Source: Buddleja alternifolia | Lineage: Eukaryota; Streptophyta; Magnoliopsida; Lamiales; Scrophulariaceae | DNA: 64,000 nucleotides | NCBI GenBank assembly: GCA_019426215.1 | Contig: CM033396.1 | Coordinates: forward strand, 20,041,101-20,105,100 | Direction: 5' to 3' | Part shown: piece by piece, positions 1 through 10,363 of the stretch | How positions within the stretch are numbered: position 1 is the first letter of the stretch | Layout of the letters: each line of letters opens with the position of its first letter | Made by a program: the position numbers and the translations under genes | Notes under the pieces: generated by a model | Databases searched by the model: none | Told to the model about the DNA's origin: nothing | The model's input: the letters and a program-made list of their open reading frames with translations, nothing else

Positions 1-1
1 T

Positions 2-112
2 AAGCTCATAATCAACAAAGATCATGAAGCGATGATGACCTTGGAAGATAATCTGACTAAAGCTATCCGAGCTGAAATGCCCAAGCGATACAAAGTTAGA
101 TCAAGTCATTAA
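2..112 (+). CDS. C-terminal end of a retrotransposon ORF (partial)
   Basis: An open frame enters from the left edge and gives 36 residues ending in KVRSSH before TAA at 110-112. The 5' part lies outside the window. It sits 230 bases upstream of a polypurine tract and a 3' LTR, so by position it is the last coding stretch of the Copia-type element whose LTR follows. The short piece shows no RNase H motif; it could be the pol tail or an extra 3' ORF of a SIRE-like element. Only its position, not its sequence, supports the assignment. Confidence 0.45.
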   Translation, partial: KLIINKDHEAMMTLEDNLTKAIRAEMPKRYKVRSSH

Positions 113-330
113 AGCTTTTTGATTTGCATTATCTATATTCTTGTCTCTTATATTTTGTTTATTAAGTTGTAAAAATGCTTGTAATCTTTGATATATATAA
201 AATGCATTTTTTCAACTGAAACATCTCGTTGAAGCGTAACTAACTCTAACTAACCGTATCTAATCAAAGCTAACTTTTATTTTTGGCTGTCTAACTCTAG
301 AACTATAAAAGAGTAAGTATTGTCATCATC

Positions 331-344
331 AAAAAGGGGGAAAT
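331..344 (+). other. Polypurine tract of Copia element
   Basis: A purine run of A5, G5 and A3 ends directly before TGTTAGG, the first bases of the LTR. Plus-strand DNA synthesis of LTR retrotransposons is primed here. Its presence shows that the following LTR is a 3' LTR of an element on the plus strand and not a solo LTR. The 113-330 stretch between the last codon and this tract is AT-rich and has no other recognisable content. Confidence 0.75.
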
Positions 345-1035
345 TGTTAGGAATTTCATGTTAGATGTTTTGATGATGACAATTAGGACTTTTTGTTAGA
401 TCCCAAAATATGTAAGTTTGTTTTCAGCTTTGAAGCGTTAGATTTGTAATAGGCTTTGTCTTATTTTATTCTAGATTGTTAGGTTAAGTTGTCTTAGACT
501 GAGCGTCTGATATGTTCTGAGTGAGTTTATCAAAAGTAAGGTTTGAAGACTCAAGCGCCTGAAGTCTGAATAAAGATGAAGATTCCAAGCGTCTAGAATG
601 ACCTGCTACACCAAGCGTCACCTTAGTAGGATAAAAGTGATTCAAGGTTGAATAAGCATCTATCAATGACTGATTTCACCTGAATTTATTTCTAAGTCCA
701 GAAGGAGTTTTAATGCAAATATTCTCAAAGCATTAAATGCCAACGTGCATTTAATTCAAATGCATTAAATGCTGATAAGAGCATTAAATGTGATAAGCAC
801 TTTCAGACGTACGGAGAAGCCACCCTATTGGACTGTCAACTATTCAAAGACTGCAGCACCAACTTTTGTGCAATAGATTTTCAGGAAAAAGGACAAAAAG
901 TTGTTCACTCGCGAAAATAAGAGACACGCGCTCTTGCATGTGTCAAACGGACACTTTTTCCAAGAATACCTATAAATAGGACTTCAACAACAAGCCAAAA
1001 ATACAGAGAGAACAATTATCAAGTCGAATTGCTAT

Positions 1036-1338
1036 TGCATTGAAGTCTCATTCTTTACAATCTCAGAAAAGCCAGAATTTTCAAGAAAATATTCTCTTTG
1101 CTTTTCTTCAAATCTTGACACAGTCAACCAATATCTCATACATTCTTTTCGAAGAAACCCACATTACTGCTGAGATATTCCTAGTTGTTTGAACTTTATC
1201 AAAATCAAACAAACCTTTTAGAAAAACCCCTATCCAAGCCTCGCGATCTGTGTGAAGTCGAAGTTGGATACTTGCCATATTTCTGGATGAAAGAAGCAAG
1301 GGAATTGAAGTGATTTGGAGCAGAAATCTATGAGATCA
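1036..1338 (+). repeat. 303-bp direct duplication of LTR sequence, left copy
   Basis: This segment, from TGCATTGAAGTC to a GATCA, is repeated at 3294-3596 with the same length and scattered base differences. The undisturbed LTR of this family has the segment once. The two copies bracket the foreign insert 1339-3293, like an oversized target duplication. Confidence 0.85.
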
Positions 1339-3293
1339 CTTGCCATACTTTCTTTGTTTCCATCCTCTTACTTTACAGGAGCTAATTGACATCCGATCAC
1401 ACTAACTTGTTGAACAAGCAATTATATGTTTCCAAAAGAAAGGCCTTTTCGTCATCAAACTATAAACCAGCAGAGGCTATTCGTAGCATTATTACGTTAA
1501 AACACCATTAAATGGACTAATAATGTTGATGCATGCACAGAGTGCGTTAGATGGCTAAGTTGGAAACCTTTTATCAAGGCTGACCTAAAACTGCACAAAG
1601 GGAGGTAATTAGATAAGATTTGAGTCTTTGTGATTGAACTTTGAAGATGATCCTTGATAGACTAGAAGGAATCACGTTGATCTATGAGTTTTGGATTAAA
1701 CTTGTCAACCTAACTTATATTTTGCTAACAGTCTTTTGACATTTCCTTACACGCTAAATCTAAAATGTGGGTATTCATTAGATATCCGCTCCATATTCTG
1801 TTTGGACATCATCTAGCAGTTATTATTAGTGTTAACTTTATAAAGTGGAAGTCTTAAAAGCTATTGTACGTCTTAGTGATGTGATCTTTTACAAGCAGCG
1901 ATAGACTGGTGGCAGAGATGTCTGAGTGGGCTTTGAGAGCTGCCAAACCAAATGCCTTTTCTACGATAGCTCAATATATTCTTTCACTAGTCAACTTATC
2001 AACAGTAGAATAAGCTCGAATTCTTGAAGCATTACTAGGAATATATCTACCAATCCTTAGAAATAGCAGGTTGCTGATTGTTGTCGCTAATGTATATTTT
2101 TGTCAGATATGGAGGACTGGCAAGGATGTCTTTGCTGGAGTTTGGAGGCACCCTTTTATCTTTATGTAAATGTATAGGAACTGAGGAGAAAGCTATCTGA
2201 TACAAAAGTCTACCATGCTATCTTTCTTGCAAAGTTTGTGTATTTACCACAAGTATTTGAAAAATCTATAATGACACATCTATGCCTTTGCGATTGTTAA
2301 AGCAGCCTCATTGATAATGATAGTGTTAGGTGTCTGACGAGCCATTTTATTGTTGTCCTCGAATGTCGTAGAAGATAGCTTATAGCACGACATTAATATT
2401 GTAATTGTGAAACTCTTTTAATCAATAAATGGCATTTTGTTGTTTCACATAATTCTTATAGCATTCGTAAGTAGTGTTCAACAATTAGTCCTTGTGATCA
2501 ATAGCAAATTTTCTATTCTTTATGTTATAAGGAGACTGACACTAGGAAGATTTGATACTTGTACAAGTTGAATGAAGAAAAAAAATATGTGTTATCGCGG
2601 GAAAAAAAAACCCTCTGGTGATTAAATAGCATAACCCCCCCCCCCCCAAACAAAAACAATAAAATAAATTAAACTTTGCATAAAAACCCCATTTCGTCAA
2701 ACTTAACGGCATTTGAGATGCTCGCGTGTGAGGTGAGAATTGGAAAATGTTTATTTCGATTTTCACATGTTAAGAGTCTGTCATACCCCTCAAATTTTAA
2801 TTATACTACAAATTGAATTCTTTTATAGAAAAAAACTATTAGACTTAAAACTCAAATTCGAGAGTTACCCCTGGACTTTTGGAGGATAGTTCATTTCTTT
2901 CACCGCCTTCACCGGTGTTGTCATTCGAAGAACGAACAAGAAAAGGCTTACACTACTCTCTTTGACTTCTCCCTTGGCTTACTTGATTTCACTTAACCCT
3001 TTGAATCAATCAATCTCCACGAACCCATCAATGACTACAAGACAATATGCTTATTACTGCAAAGAGAAAACTATAGTAAATAATGAGAAATCATCGTAAA
3101 AACATCATTTACTATGTCTACGCTATACTTTTTAGGAGGAAGTGGGGATGATGAGGAGGTAGATGGATGATTGGGCAAATTGTACTATTGGTGTGTAGCT
3201 CAAGAGGTGCGATATTATTAGTGGATAAATAAGGATAAGACAACTGGTTGGTAGACCAAGAGCCGTGATATAGTTAGTGATTTGTACTATGGG
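1339..3293 (+). other. Inserted host DNA: 3' end of the MurG gene and flank
   Basis: Bases 1348-1662 match 43091-43406 almost exactly (a few substitutions and a 1-base indel); that stretch lies in the last MurG intron region. The copy here continues where the other is cut by an N gap, and it includes a recognisable last MurG exon (1899-2013) and a likely 3' UTR with AATAAA-type signals near 2420. A C-homopolymer of about 14 lies near 2634-2647. From about 2650 to 3293 I see no gene. The insert is bounded on both sides by duplicated LTR sequence. Confidence 0.75.
1899..2013 (+). pseudogene. MURG: Last exon of plastid MurG-like gene, displaced
   Basis: From GAT at 1900 the frame reads DRLVAEMSEWALRAAKP and continues to LSLVNLSTVE before TAA at 2011-2013. 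The core AEMSExAxxAAKP and the closing IAxxILSLV are what the C-terminus of plant MurG looks like. The exon is on the same strand as exons 1-3 but about 25 kb upstream of them, inside an LTR, so it cannot be spliced to them in this arrangement. A splice acceptor lies just before it (TTTTACAAGCAG), but the phase does not join cleanly with the visible donor of exon 3, so a small indel or a misjudged border is likely. Confidence 0.7.
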
Positions 3294-3596
3294 TGCATTG
3301 AAGTCTCATTCTTTACAATCTCAGAAAAGCCAGAATTTTCAAGAAAATATTCTGTTTGCTTTTCTTTAAATCCTGAGACGGTCAACCAATATCTCAAACA
3401 TTCTTTTCGGAGAAACCCACATTTATACTGAGATATTCCTAGTTGTTTGAACTTTATCAAAATCAAACAAATCTTTTAGAAAAATCCCTATCCAAGCCTC
3501 GCGATCTGTGTGAAGTCGAAGTTGGATAGTTGCCATATTTCTGGGTGAAAGAAGCAAGGAGATTGAAGTGATTTGGAGCAGAAATCTGTGTGATCA
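3294..3596 (+). repeat. 303-bp direct duplication of LTR sequence, right copy
   Basis: This is the right-hand copy of the segment at 1036-1338. Unlike the left copy it runs on into ordinary LTR sequence (GATCAAGGAG and onward), so it is the original continuation and the left copy is the one that ends at the insert. Confidence 0.85.
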
Positions 3597-4155
3597 AGGA
3601 GCTCAAGTCATCGACATCCATCTCTCCCTAATTTGTAGAAGATTCTGTGTGATTCTTTGAGAATCATTTTAGTGGATTGCCTCCAAGTGTTCAAGGAAAA
3701 GAAGGACGTAGTTGGGATTACACCACCCAACGAACCTTTCAAATATTGTTCTTTACTTTACTTTCAGCATTCATATTGTCATATCATAAACTGATAAAGT
3801 AAAACTTAATCAAACGCTAAGCAACTAAATACACTTTCTGTGACACTAAAGCTTTCAAAGAGAAGACGCTAAAAATCATTCCGCTGTGCTAACACTGATA
3901 AAAAAAGTGAACGCTCAAACCTATTTGGTTGTAGTATTCAAGTCTTGAAATCTAAGTTAACTTTCTAAAAACAGTCTTCGTTAGACGCTTCACCAACGCG
4001 ACTAGATTTTTAAGTGAACGCTTAAGTTAAGCGTTAGACACTTCAAGCGTCCAAAATCATAATTTTAATACGAATTTTTGAAGTCGAAAAAGACTTCAGG
4101 GTCTATTCAACCCCCCTCCTTTCTAGACCCTTTCGTATACCACTTGGGACCAACA

Positions 4156-4499
4156 AAGAACAACTAAATTTAGGACACCTTTTCACTAGCTACCATAAAC
4201 ACATGAGAACAACTATAACTACAAAGTATTGTTACAACAATCATGAGCGTAAACGCAGTATCGTTACAAGTTACAACGATAATGAATTATGTTTATAGCA
4301 CAAATGTAGTATTGTTGTTACAGCAAACATGAACTATGTTTAAGCACAAACAAAGTTAGTAGTTTTAAAGCAAACACGAAGTACTATTAATAAGAAAATG
4401 AAGTATTTTTAAAAGAACATGACGTATGTGTAAAGTGAAGTATTTGTAAAGAGAGTATGGAGTAATTTTATTGTGAACACAAAGTTATGTAAAGAGACA
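4156..4499. other. AT-rich repeat relict without genes
   Basis: The stretch has no convincing reading frame. It is rich in loosely repeated words such as ACGCAGTATCGTTAC and GAAGTATTTTTA. Similar words occur at 21060-21330 and 25290-25450, so it may be a detached part of the same old element, separated when the gypsy element inserted. That link is inference. Confidence 0.3.
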
Positions 4500-4563
4500 T
4501 GGAACACTCATAGAACGTATTGCAATGAGACCATCATGTTTTTGACATTGTTCACACTTCCTC
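4500..4563 (-). pseudogene. Gypsy integrase fragment left of the MULE
   Basis: Read on the minus strand this stretch gives RKCEQCQKHDGLIAIRSM. This directly continues the integrase zinc-finger codons (YFWPTLKEDATNLVRK) that end at 15527 on the other side of the MULE. The CxxC of the HHCC finger is here. It shows that the gypsy element was whole at this point before the MULE inserted, and that it is truncated at about 4500 on the left. Confidence 0.8.
4555..4563. repeat. 9-bp target site duplication of the MULE (left)
   Basis: CACTTCCTC here and CATTTCCTC at 15518-15526 flank the two ends of the element and differ at one base. Nine bases is the usual target duplication of Mutator-superfamily elements. 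Confidence 0.8.
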
Positions 4564-4960
4564 GGGAAAATTAAATAAATAATATAAAAATATATAAAAA
4601 ATCAGAAAATACCACCAAAAATGGTGATGTTCAGGATCTAGCATGTTACGACATAGAATATGTCGTAACAGCTGTGTTATGACATGTTCTATGTCATAAC
4701 ACATTTTATTTAATTTTTTTAAAAAAAATATGGTGTTACGACATGGACAATGTCATAACACATTTTAAATAAATTCTGGTGTTACGACATACTCCATGTC
4801 ATAACACATATTTTCGATTTTTTAAAAAAAATTATGGTGTTAGATGAACAGTGTTACGACATAGTCCATGTCGTAAAACATATTTTCGATTTTTTTAAAA
4901 AAATTATGGTGTCAGATGAACAGTGAGACGACATAGCATATGTCGTCTCACTGTTCACAT
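4564..4960 (+). repeat. Left terminal inverted repeat with palindrome array
   Basis: The first 114 bases match the reverse complement of the right end very closely, and weaker matching continues to about 4960. It holds six palindromes of about 27 bp at 4644-4670, 4675-4701, 4734-4760, 4780-4806, 4852-4880 and 4924-4950. Each has 11-nt arms of the type TGTTACGACAT and a 5-nt centre. In the last one both arms carry matching changes (GAGACGAC / GTCGTCTC), so the pairing is kept. These are candidate transposase-binding or hairpin-forming sites. Confidence 0.85.
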
Positions 4961-5677
4961 GTCTTTTTTTTCCCTTTCTTTTCTCTTTTCTTTCTCTTGT
5001 TTCTCTTTCTCTTCTTTCTGTTCTCTTCTTCTTTTCTCCCCTTCCTTCTGCACGTCAAAGTTTTCACTGAAGTTTTCACCACCATTGTCGACAAGCACGA
5101 ATTTTTCTTCACAATTTGTTCGTCAACTACAAAATTAAGGTAATTCTATGTTTTATACTTTTGAACTTACTTAAATTTTGAGTTAATATATTGTTTTAGT
5201 TTGTTATAATTTTTGGATTATTTGGTATAACTCCCGAATATGTTGGTATTATTATTGAATTAATAGGTTTTATTTAGACTTTTAGGTTAAATTTTGATCC
5301 TAAGGTATAATGTAGATTTTTAGTGTTTTTTTTTATGGTTTAAAATTTGATATAAGTGTTAGTTTGTAATTGTGTAGAAATTTAAGTATAATTTTAGAAA
5401 TATAATTTGAATTTATTGTTAGGGCTTAAATTTTCATATAAGTTGCAATTGAAATTTCAACTGTTTAGGTTTACATAGTATGTATAATTTCGAATGAGTA
5501 GTTATAATTTTTAGGTTTAATTTGTAATATAGAAGTATAGTTTGTATATATAAATTCTAATTTTGTAGGTATATAATTTTGAATTTTATGTATAATTTGT
5601 AGGTATTATTTTATTTTTTGACTATAATTTTAAATTTAGTGCTTATTTGTGGTTTGAATTTTGATATTATATAGAAA
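4961..5677 (+). other. MULE 5' leader, pyrimidine tract and AT-rich spacer
   Basis: A pyrimidine-rich tract (4961-5050, mainly T and CTTT runs) leads into an AT-rich stretch of repeated words such as TTATAATTTTTAGG. The same words in reverse complement occupy 13690-14990 at the other end and 55456-56138 in the second MULE copy. The stretch probably holds the MURA promoter and 5' UTR. Short open frames here are low-complexity and I do not call them genes. Confidence 0.4.
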
Positions 5678-8600
5678 ATGTCGAGGGCGAACACAGTTGA
5701 TGTTTTGGTATACACGGATGGTCAAATTATTGAAGACTCAAGTTCAGTGAGATATAGCACTCGTCCAAGCACTAACATGAGAATATCTCGTACAATCACA
5801 TACGCTGAATTGTTGGAGAAGTTATACGCGAGAACAAGAACTGATCAGAATTATTTTTCATTAAAAGTAATTATAAAGTTTGAATTTGAAAAGAGAAATG
5901 TGACGAGGGAGAGCACAATGGAGATCAAAGATGATGAAACTTTAGCGTTTTTCTTGGATCCTAACAATGTTGATAAATTCATCGAACTTTATATTGAGAA
6001 AGAACCAATCCAACATCAGAGTCAAAATAGCTCGTTGTTAACCCAAGTGACGTCGTTAACGCCACCCCAATGCATGTCGTACTTTACACAGCCCTCAATG
6101 CCCGATTTGAATATGCAGTCACAAGCCCCATTCATGTCGTATTTTACACAATCCACAGTACCAGATTTAAATACGCAGTCGCAATCGCATGTGTTGGAAA
6201 ATCGTGAGTATCATGATTTTTTTTCAAGTGGTTTGGGGAGTTCTACAATTCACGATTTGCATCAAGGTAGTTTATTCTCTTTATTTACATTATGTAGTTT
6301 ATTTTTAAATTTCATATTTGTTTACTTTTCTTTGCAGAATTGTAAAATGAGTTAACATTTTTGTGATTTGCATTTTTAGGTGCTTCTACATCAGGTCATT
6401 CGTTTGGTCGTTTTCAAAATGTACAAAATTCCCCTTTAGATTTTGTAATTCCTAATGTGGAAGCAGGTAATTATGAATCTTCTAATAAGTTTCCTCAATT
6501 GTTGTATTCATTTTATTCGTGACTTGTTATTCTTATTTTTACATAGTGTCACAATATTTCTTTTTAATTGTAGGTCTGTCTAGGCAAAATTTCCCTCTGG
6601 AGAACCGTCATTTGAGGAATTTTGTAGTTTCTGACGTGGAAGCAGGTAATTATGAATCTTCTAATAAGTTTCATAATTGTTGTATTCCTTTGATTCATGA
6701 CTTGTTATTCTTATTTTTACATACTATCGTCATATTTATTTTTAATTGCAGGTCCATCTAGACCAAGCCGTCATGACTTTGAGCAACCCAATTTTGGGTT
6801 TAGTGATTTTGCATACGTTGGGAATGATGATAATGGAAGTGACGATGACAATCGTGATTCTGATTGTTCGATCCATCATCATACAGACGCCGAGTTGGAA
6901 CAACGGCGCAACAATGCAACAATGGATGAGGATGAAGATGATCATGATAATAATGTACCGATGAATGAAGATGTCCCTCCCACAAGAGCCGAAGAAAGAC
7001 TTCATGAAGTGCTCCCATTCTATTCCACCACATACCCAGAAGTAGAAGGAGATTCACTTTATCGACAAAGTTCATGTTTGAGCAGGAGAATAATTTATGA
7101 TGATGCGAAAGGTAATCTTTGTAAGGGCTAAGTTTTTTATAACAAACTCAGCTTGCAAGCAGCGGTGTAAAACTACCACGTGCAGCACGCACGACGCGAG
7201 TTTAAGGTCATAACTTGTAATCCGAGGGTGTATACTGTAGAATGTAAAAATGGATGCCTTTTTAAACTGCGGGGAGCTTTGTTGAAGAATACTAACTTTT
7301 GGAAAATTACAAGGTATGAAGGGGCACACACATGTTTTGCTGAAGATTGTTCCAAGAACCACTTTAACTTGGACATAAACACGATTGCAAATGAAATTCT
7401 ACCTGAAGTTAGGAAGGATCCTTCATACAAAGTTGGTCTAATTGTACTAACAGTGCAGAAAAAATGGAAATTTGATATTTCATATGGGAAGGCTTGGTAC
7501 AGTTTGCGACGTGCAAATGAGATTATATACGGGACGTGGGAGGAGTCTGTTACAAGGCTACCTGAATTTTTAGGAGCAATGAAGAAGTGGAATCCGGGGA
7601 CGGTTGTTAAATGGCGACACAAAAATTCGGATCAAAATCCAGAAATGTTGAAATTTATGTTTTGGGCGTTAAAGCCATGAATAGATGGATTCCGATATTG
7701 TCAATGAGTCATATGTGTTGATGGGACTCATGTGTACGTACGCCACAAGGCTAAGTTGTTATGCGCATTAACTCTTGATGGAAATCAGAACATTTTGCCT
7801 CTAGCATTCGCTATTGTTGATAATGAGTCCAACGAGTCTAGGTTATGGTTTTTGCAATTGATCTGCAAACATTTTTTGATGCCTGATGAAGGTGTTTCCC
7901 TTATTTCAGATCTCATAAGGGCTTATTAAATGCTACTCGATATATGGTTGCATTTACCCCTCCACTGGGAGCTCATAGATTTTGCCTCCGACATGTGACT
8001 TCAAACTTTAATGCTCAATTCAAAAGTAAAGCCATGAAATAACTATGTTATGCGGCAGGTATGGCACATAACCAACTAAAGTTTGACCAAGCAATGGAAC
8101 TTATTGGTAATAAGGATCCAGTTGCGTTGAATTATCTGAAAGCTATCCCACGAGAAAAGTAGACACTGGCATATGATGGAGGGATGCGCGAAGTCATTAT
8201 GACGACGAATATGGGAGAAAGCTTAAACAATGTGTTGAATGGTACTCGACATCTTCCACCCACATCAATTGTTGAGTGCACATTTTATCGTATTGTTGAA
8301 TATTTTGCTGATCGAGTGCGAATGGCTCATGCAATGTGGGCACAGCCTTTCACGACATATGCGTATAAAATGTACAATGAGTGGGACAAAAAATCTACAA
8401 ATCACTGGCCAGAAGTTTTTTCTTGGCATCATGAGATGGGTTACGTTAAAACAGGCCGACAGATTGGGTCCGGTAATCATCATTACTCGGTCGACATCAA
8501 AGCTAAATATTGCTCTTGTGGAAAATGGACTCTTCATCGAATTTCGTGCTCACATGCAATAAAATTATGTACAAAATTAGGGATTAGGTCGACCGAGCTT

Positions 8601-8801
8601 GTTGAAAAATATTACCTGACCTCCGAATATTTGAAAACATACAAAGGGAGGTTCTACCCGTTGTTGGAATCACATTATTGGGATACTCCCAATTTTGAGT
8701 TGGTCCATGACCCTGATCTAAGGAAGCCACCTACTGTAGGCTGGCAGCGGAGCACTCGCATTCACAATGAGATGGACTGGCCAGAGTTAGACTCAGATTA
8801 G
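5678..8801 (+). pseudogene. MURA-type transposase of the MULE, disrupted
   Basis: This is the DDE transposase that cuts and inserts Mutator-like elements. Exon 1 (5678-6266) starts MSRANTVDVLVYTDG and has the N-terminal PB1-like region of plant MULE proteins. Exons 2 and 3 (6380-6466, 6574-6645) are small phase-1 repeats. Exon 4 starts at 6752 with an acidic stretch, then the MuDR-type DNA-binding region (about 7180-7420) and the catalytic core with VDGTHVY (near 7710). A SWIM zinc finger CSCGKWTLHRISCSHAI is at about 8510-8560, and the natural stop is near 8800. Breaks: a frame change near 7120-7180, TGA codons at 7678 and near 7705, a frameshift near 7915-7930, a TAA near 8038 and a TAG near 8160. 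The second copy (50838-55455) gives a clean comparison for several of these. Confidence 0.88.
6380..6751 (+). repeat. Tandemly repeated mini-exon plus intron units in MURA
   Basis: Two units of about 180-190 bp each hold a short exon that begins G-(A/L)-S and ends near VEA, followed by an intron starting GTAATTATGAATCTTC. Exon A (6380-6466) is 29 codons and exon B (6574-6645) is 24; both have phase 1 at both ends, so any number keeps the frame. Exon 4 at 6752 begins with the same motif (GPSRPSRHDF). The second MULE copy has one more unit. Confidence 0.75.
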
Positions 8802-8817
8802 GCTAAAATAAAACAAT

Positions 8818-9205
8818 CTTATGTAAAAAAAAAAACTATTTTTTGTTGATTTTCGGGCTTGTATTTGGCATGTTTCAATGCGTTTTTTGGCTACGACTTG
8901 AACATAAAAGCTGAAGGTGGTGTTATGAACTTTGTATACATGTAGCATTTGGCTCATTTCGATGCCCGAGTGAAGAGATATGGCCATGCAAAACAGGCCC
9001 GTTTGGAAAGTTTTATGTAAAAAAAAAACTATTTTTTGTTGATTTTTGGGCTTGTATTTGGCATGTTTCTGTGCGTTTTTTGGCTACGACTTGAACATAA
9101 AAGTTGAAGGTGGTGTTATGAACTTTGTATACACTTAAGATTTGGCTCATTTCGATGCCCGAGTGAAGAGATATGGCCACGCAAAATAGGCCCATTTGAG
9201 CCAAA
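8818..9205. repeat. Tandem duplication of about 190 bp downstream of MURA
   Basis: Two adjacent copies run from a poly-A and ACTATTTTTTGTTGATTTT start to CAAAA(C/T)AGGCCC, at about 8824-9015 and 9018-9200. They differ at a few bases. They lie just after the MURA stop codon and probably form its 3' UTR and terminator region. No coding potential that I trust. Confidence 0.8.
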
Positions 9206-9209
9206 TGAA

Positions 9210-9900
9210 AAATAGTCTAATTTTTTTTTATTTTCTAGTTCAGAATAAAACACTATTTATCCAAATTAGTCAATAATAAAAAATAATTCATTGAAATTAC
9301 AATACAATAAAAAAATATTTATTCAAAATAGCCCCACTTGACGCTCTTTCTCAATAGTAATTACGTAATTTTTTTTATTTTCCGGCTCAGAATAAAAAAC
9401 TATTTATCCAAATTAGTCAATAATAAAAAATAATTCATTGAAATTACAATACAATAAAAAAATATTTATTCAAAACAGCCCCACTTGACGCTCTTTCTCA
9501 ATAGTAATTACGTAAAAAAAAATTTATTTTCTCGCTCTGAATAAAAAACTATTTATCCAAATTAGTCAATAATAAAAAATAATTCATTGAAATTAAAATA
9601 CAATAAAAAAATATTTATTCAAAACAGCCTCACTTGACGCTCTTTCTCAATAGTAATTACGTAATTTTTATTTTATTTTCTGGCTCAGAATAAAAAAGTA
9701 TTTATCCAAAGTAGTCAATAATTAAAAAAAATTCATTGAAATTACAATACAGTAAATAAATATTTATTCAAAATAACCCCACTTGACGCTCTTTCTCAAT
9801 AATAATTACGCAATTTTTTTTTATTTTCTGGCTCAGAATAAAAAACTATTTATCCAAAATAATGCAAGTTCTAAAAAAGAATACATTGAAATTACAATAC
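9210..9900. repeat. Tandem array of about 148-bp units
   Basis: The anchor word TTGACGCTCTTTCTCAATA recurs at about 9338, 9486, 9635 and 9784, giving a period near 148 bp and 4 to 5 units. Each unit holds an A-rich TTATCCAAATTAGTCAATAA block. It lies between the 3' end of MURA and the small minus-strand gene, as a spacer between oppositely oriented MULE genes. Confidence 0.8.
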
Positions 9901-9919
9901 AATAAAAACTTCATTCACT

Positions 9920-10363
9920 TTATTCATCTTCATCTGACATGTAGTAGTCTGATCTGTATGAAGGATGAGTCAAAACATTTCGTATTTCACGACGTGTGAG
10001 TCTTTAGCCTCGTGCGAATGCAAGTTCTTCTACAAGTTCAAGCATGTGATATCTACAACGACGTAAAATCATTCTGTTGTTTTCGATTCTTATTCTTGAA
10101 ACAGCTCTCCTACAATTTTCTTCACCATCTCTGGGCATCATCAAGGATCTAAGTCGTGGAATTCGTACGCCAAGTCTTCGAAGATCATTAACCAATTCCT
10201 CAGATTCGAGCACCCGATGAGCCCATTCCCTTCTGAGCCCACAATAATACTCAATAGGGTCCTCATTGACCAACTCCTCGTAGTCATCATTTCTTTCTAC
10301 TAATAACCATGTTTGTCGATGTCTAGAGTTATGATTATCTCCCATTTTCTTGTTGAATCTCAA
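9920..10363 (-). pseudogene. Small MULE accessory gene of unknown function, one in-frame stop
   Basis: I do not recognise this family. The frame starts MRFNKKMGDNHNS at 10363 (the second Met, MGDNHNS, is also possible) and runs 119 residues to a TAA at 10004-10006. It then continues in the same frame for 27 codons to a second stop at 9920. That extension ends YRSDYYMSDEDE, matching the tail of the divergent gene at 10669-11126 (YRSDIEMSDEENN), so the TAA at 10004 looks like a later mutation. The protein is charged, with an EWxHRV motif, a PRLRSLMMP motif and an IRIENNRMI helix; no signal peptide or membrane segment. It is paralogous to its neighbour on the opposite strand. Confidence 0.6.

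Larger units (their letters stand above)
345..4155 (+). repeat. 3' LTR of Copia-type element, split by a large insertion
   Basis: It begins TGTTAGGAATTTC after the polypurine tract and ends TTGGGACCAACA. A second copy of the same LTR at 52901-54674 is 1774 bp and has the same two ends. This copy is 3811 bp because a foreign 1.95 kb segment (1339-3293) sits inside it and 303 bp of LTR is present on both sides of that segment. The LTR tail (about 3597-4155) keeps the poly-C stretch and the conserved terminal block seen in the other copy. Confidence 0.85.

Noticed and set aside
345..4155. Solo LTR interpretation
   Set aside because: A polypurine tract and coding tail directly precede it, so it is a 3' LTR of an element extending left of the window.
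4923..5143. Two overlapping frames of about 70 codons rich in Ser and Phe
   Set aside because: They are produced by a pyrimidine tract in the MULE end; low complexity in both frames and no homologue-like motif.
6742..7075. Minus- and plus-strand frames rich in Ile, Met and His
   Set aside because: They are shadows of the acidic GAT/GAA-rich stretch of the MURA exon.
9230..9870. Possible CRISPR-like array
   Set aside because: The units are about 148 bp, near-identical throughout, with no short-repeat plus unique-spacer pattern; a plain tandem repeat in a plant transposon.
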